NCBI GenBank assembly: GCA_003168355.1 | Contig: PMSQ01000085.1 | Location: forward strand, 613-43,828 | Direction: 5' to 3' | Source: Acidobacteriaceae bacterium | GTDB taxonomy: Bacteria > Acidobacteriota > Terriglobia > Terriglobales > Acidobacteriaceae | Length of the DNA stretch: 43,216 nucleotides | Part shown: positions 40,811-43,216 of the stretch, piece after piece | Numbering within the stretch: position 1 is the first letter of the stretch | How the letters are laid out: each line of letters opens with the position of its first letter | Position numbers and translations under genes: made by a program | Notes under the pieces: generated by a model | Told to the model about the DNA's origin: nothing | Database searches by the model: none | The model's input: only the letters and a program-made list of their open reading frames with translations

Positions 40811-43048
40811 CTATTTCAGCTCGCGCTCCAAGTGCTCCTCAATCATGTGGAACAAGTGATCGCGGGCATCGCTTCCGGCGATGCTGTGCGTTTTATTGGG
40901 ATAGATCATCAGCCGGAATTGTTTGCCCGCCTTGATCAGCGCGTCAATCATCTGAACGCTGTTCTGGAAGTGCACGTTATCGTCGCCGGTGCCGTGCACC
41001 AGCAAAAGCGCCCCATGCAGATTCGCGGCGCCCTTGGTCACGTCAGACCCCTCATAACCCGTGGGATCGTCTTTGAGCAGGCCCATGTAGCGCTCGGTGT
41101 AAATGGTGTCGTAGTTGACCTGGTCGGTGACGGGCGCCACTGCAACTCCGGCACGGAAGCGCTCCGAGTGCGTCATCGCATAGAGGGTCATCGATCCGCC
41201 ATTCGACCATCCCCAGATCGCTATGCGGTCTTGATCGAGCTGCGGGTATTGCGCGAAAAGCTGATCGAGCGCAGTAAGCTGATCTTTCAGCTCGATGGCT
41301 CCGAACTCGTGGCGAATTGCCGTCTGAAATTTGCGGTCGCGGCCCGGGGTGCCGCGATTGTCCACTGAGAAAATAGCGAAACCCTTGCGCGTCAGAATTT
41401 CATCAAACGGACTCGTCGGTTCTTTCAGCACCGTCTGTCCCGCCGGCCCGCCGTAGATATTCACGATCAAAGGAATCTTGCCGATGACCTGCGCGTCCGG
41501 AGGAAGCAATAAACGTCCATAAAGCGTCGTGCCGTCTTCCGCCTTGAATTCCAGAAACTTCGGAGCCCTCAGTCCATATTCCGCAACTTCATCGCGCGCC
41601 TGCCACACCGGAGCGCACGCGCCACCCACCGCGCACAGCGACATTCGCGGCGCGGTCGTGGGGCCCAGGAACGTCTGCTCGTAGTGCTTGCCATCCTGAG
41701 AGAACGTGCTGGAATAAATCCCCTCGTCATGCGTGAGCTGCTGCAACCCGGTTCCATCCAGCTTGATCGAGAAAAGATGACGCTGCCTCGGATCGTCTTT
41801 GTTGGAAGAAAAGAACACCGTGCCCGCAGCCTCATCCATCCCTTCCACTCCCATCACTTCAAAGTCGCCCTTCGTGAGTTGACTCTCCAGCTTCGCCTCG
41901 GCGGCAAGCGGGTTCTGTTTGTCGAAGCTGTAGAGATACAAATGCGTATGCCCGTCACGCCAGCTCGACCATAAAAACCGATCGCCGGATTTCAATATCT
42001 GGAAGTCGTCATTCACGTTGATCCAAGCGCCGGGGGTGGCCTCGGTGAGCACTTTCGTCGACTTGCCCGACTTGGCGTCCACGAAAAACAAGTCCATTTT
42101 GTCTTGCGTACGGTTGAGCACCTCGGCCCAGATCACTCCGTCCCGAACCCAGCCAAAACGCGGGATGTAAGCCTCCTCGTCGCTAGTCAGAGAAATCCAG
42201 CGAACTTTGCCATTGCCCTTGTCGGCATCCACCACGCCGAGCTTCACCACGGGATTTGCGTCCCCGACTTTCGGATACTTTTCTTCGTCCACCGTTGGGT
42301 GGGTTGGGATCCAGTTGGTGATGGGATAGGTTGGAACCTTGGTTTCGTCCATGTGCAGGAAGACGATGTCTTTGCTGTTGGGCGACCAGAAATAGTTGCT
42401 ACGCACCGCCAACTCTTCGGCATAGACCCAATCGATATCGCCATTGAACAGATCGTCTCCGGCATCCTTAGTGAGCTGCTTTTCTCCATCGCCGCTCACC
42501 GGCCGAACGTAAAGGTTATGCTTGCGCACGTAGGAAACGTGCCTGGCGTCGGGGGAAAACTTAGGATCGCCGCTGGGATCGGGCGCTGAGGTGAACTGCA
42601 CCGCTGTGCTCGTGGCTAGATCGAACAGCCAGAGCTGTCCTTGCGAGTCGAAAATCAGGTGCTTCGAATCCGGATCCCACAGGTAGGCTGCGACGTGATA
42701 TCGCGTAAGCCGCTCCTTCTCGCGCTCATCCTTCACTTTGTTATTGTCGGGCGCGAGCGAAGCCAGCTTGGCGGCGCTCACCAAGATTTTCTTTTCGCCG
42801 GTAGCCGCATCTACATACCAGAGTTCACCGTGTTCTCCCTCGTCGTCGCGCTGCACAAACGAGAGCTTGGTTCCATCGGGGCTCCACTCCATGGTCTCTG
42901 GACTGCGCCCACCGAGGCCGCCGGGAGCATAGATCGCCTCAATCGTGAGGGGCTTCACCGGCGAGGACGTTTGCGCCCAAAGCGGGGCCAGCAGGCTCGA
43001 CGGAAAAGCGAGGACGGCAAATGCGGCAATTGAAATCTTTGTTTTCAC
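40811..43048 (-). CDS. Dipeptidyl peptidase IV-type S9 peptidase
   Basis: The 745-residue protein has a signal peptide (KISIAAFAVLAFPSSLLAPLWAQ), an eight-bladed-type N-terminal propeller (about 60-480) and a C-terminal alpha/beta hydrolase domain. The catalytic Ser615 is in GWSNGGS, the Asp is near 690 in HGTGDDNVHF, and His721 is in NKTHSI. The DPP-IV-specific double Glu that recognises the peptide N-terminus is present in VYAEELAVRSNYFWSP. It should remove dipeptides from exported or environmental peptides, probably X-Pro or X-Ala. Start GTG at 43048. The 33-bp gap to the convergent FmdB-type gene has only a weak hairpin. Confidence 0.93.
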   Translation of the reverse strand: MKTKISIAAFAVLAFPSSLLAPLWAQTSSPVKPLTIEAIYAPGGLGGRSPETMEWSPDGTKLSFVQRDDEGEHGELWYVDAATGEKKILVSAAKLASLAPDNNKVKDEREKERLTRYHVAAYLWDPDSKHLIFDSQGQLWLFDLATSTAVQFTSAPDPSGDPKFSPDARHVSYVRKHNLYVRPVSGDGEKQLTKDAGDDLFNGDIDWVYAEELAVRSNYFWSPNSKDIVFLHMDETKVPTYPITNWIPTHPTVDEEKYPKVGDANPVVKLGVVDADKGNGKVRWISLTSDEEAYIPRFGWVRDGVIWAEVLNRTQDKMDLFFVDAKSGKSTKVLTEATPGAWINVNDDFQILKSGDRFLWSSWRDGHTHLYLYSFDKQNPLAAEAKLESQLTKGDFEVMGVEGMDEAAGTVFFSSNKDDPRQRHLFSIKLDGTGLQQLTHDEGIYSSTFSQDGKHYEQTFLGPTTAPRMSLCAVGGACAPVWQARDEVAEYGLRAPKFLEFKAEDGTTLYGRLLLPPDAQVIGKIPLIVNIYGGPAGQTVLKEPTSPFDEILTRKGFAIFSVDNRGTPGRDRKFQTAIRHEFGAIELKDQLTALDQLFAQYPQLDQDRIAIWGWSNGGSMTLYAMTHSERFRAGVAVAPVTDQVNYDTIYTERYMGLLKDDPTGYEGSDVTKGAANLHGALLLVHGTGDDNVHFQNSVQMIDALIKAGKQFRLMIYPNKTHSIAGSDARDHLFHMIEEHLERELK

Positions 43049-43216
43049 GTAAAACCCCGGGAACGAGAAGTGAGGGCAAAGGCGGAACGAAAGAGTTTAC
43101 ACCCGGAAAGGCCTCCCGTGGGTGTTTTGGCTCGCCCGGTTGGAGGAAGCCGTGTTTCCGCATGGTAGAATCAGAGTCGAGCCCTCCGGGATGCTTCCAG
43201 AAATAGAAAACCTGTT

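Overview
The window looks like chromosomal DNA from a Gram-negative member of the Acidobacteriota, probably a Koribacter/Terriglobia-like lineage. This is inferred from gene content, not from a marker-gene search. Supporting signs are lpxC (lipid A synthesis), many secreted beta-propeller and S9/amidohydrolase-type proteins, a protein built of 'GNLYGT' repeats, a stand-alone DsbD-alpha-like domain, long GGDEF/HD-GYP signalling proteins and short intergenic repeats of the GTCATTCC...GAATC type. There is no phage, plasmid, CRISPR or rRNA operon. Most of the window is ordinary core chromosome with small accessory patches.

Layout. Positions 1-2.9 kb: a tRNA-Thr on the minus strand, a decayed propeller fragment, a membrane-anchored unknown and a cytoplasmic-looking propeller protein. 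Positions 3.1-5.9 kb: a four-gene run, ccdA - TlpA-like - TlpA-like - nDsbD-like, that together supplies all three modules of the thiol reductase DsbD as separate proteins. Positions 6-12 kb: a DoxX-like membrane protein, glnS, an accessory coiled-coil membrane protein beside a tRNA 3'-end remnant, and gltX. The gltX gene carries an in-frame insertion of a chromosomal repeat. Positions 12.1-16 kb: an inverted-repeat element with flanking near-direct repeats, then a 1132-residue 7TM-GAF-GAF-GAF-GGDEF-HD-GYP c-di-GMP protein. Positions 16-20 kb: an ornithine-cyclodeaminase/mu-crystallin family protein, an SDR, a second hairpin element, a secreted protein and lpxC.

Positions 20-25.8 kb: a frameshifted 'GNLYGT' repeat protein, a receiver-PilZ c-di-GMP effector candidate, folK, a zinc-ribbon protein, an HU protein with a clear terminator, and a Gfo/Idh/MocA oxidoreductase. 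Positions 25.8-29.7 kb: two paralogous secreted amidohydrolases flanking a two-CBS protein whose leader contains a G10 tract, followed by a RidA-like protein. Positions 30-33.7 kb: a conserved unknown, rsmD, a site-2 protease with CBS domains and an unknown polytopic membrane protein. Positions 33.7-36.7 kb: an inverted relic of the serA ACT domain, serA itself and a class V aminotransferase that may supply the next step of serine synthesis. Positions 36.8-43 kb: a yqeY-like gene, a possible Tiki/TraB-fold protein, rsmI, a YjbR-like protein, a lipoprotein, an FmdB-type zinc ribbon and a DPP-IV-type S9 peptidase.

The clearest functional themes are extracytoplasmic thiol reduction (3.1-5.9 kb), c-di-GMP turnover and sensing (12.5-15.9 and 21.9-22.6 kb), serine synthesis (33.9-36.7 kb) and extracellular peptide or amide processing (25.8-29.7 and 40.8-43 kb). 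The most unusual material is the repeat family: related sequence occurs inside gltX, in a 174-bp element at 12.1 kb and in a 110-bp hairpin at 17.9 kb.
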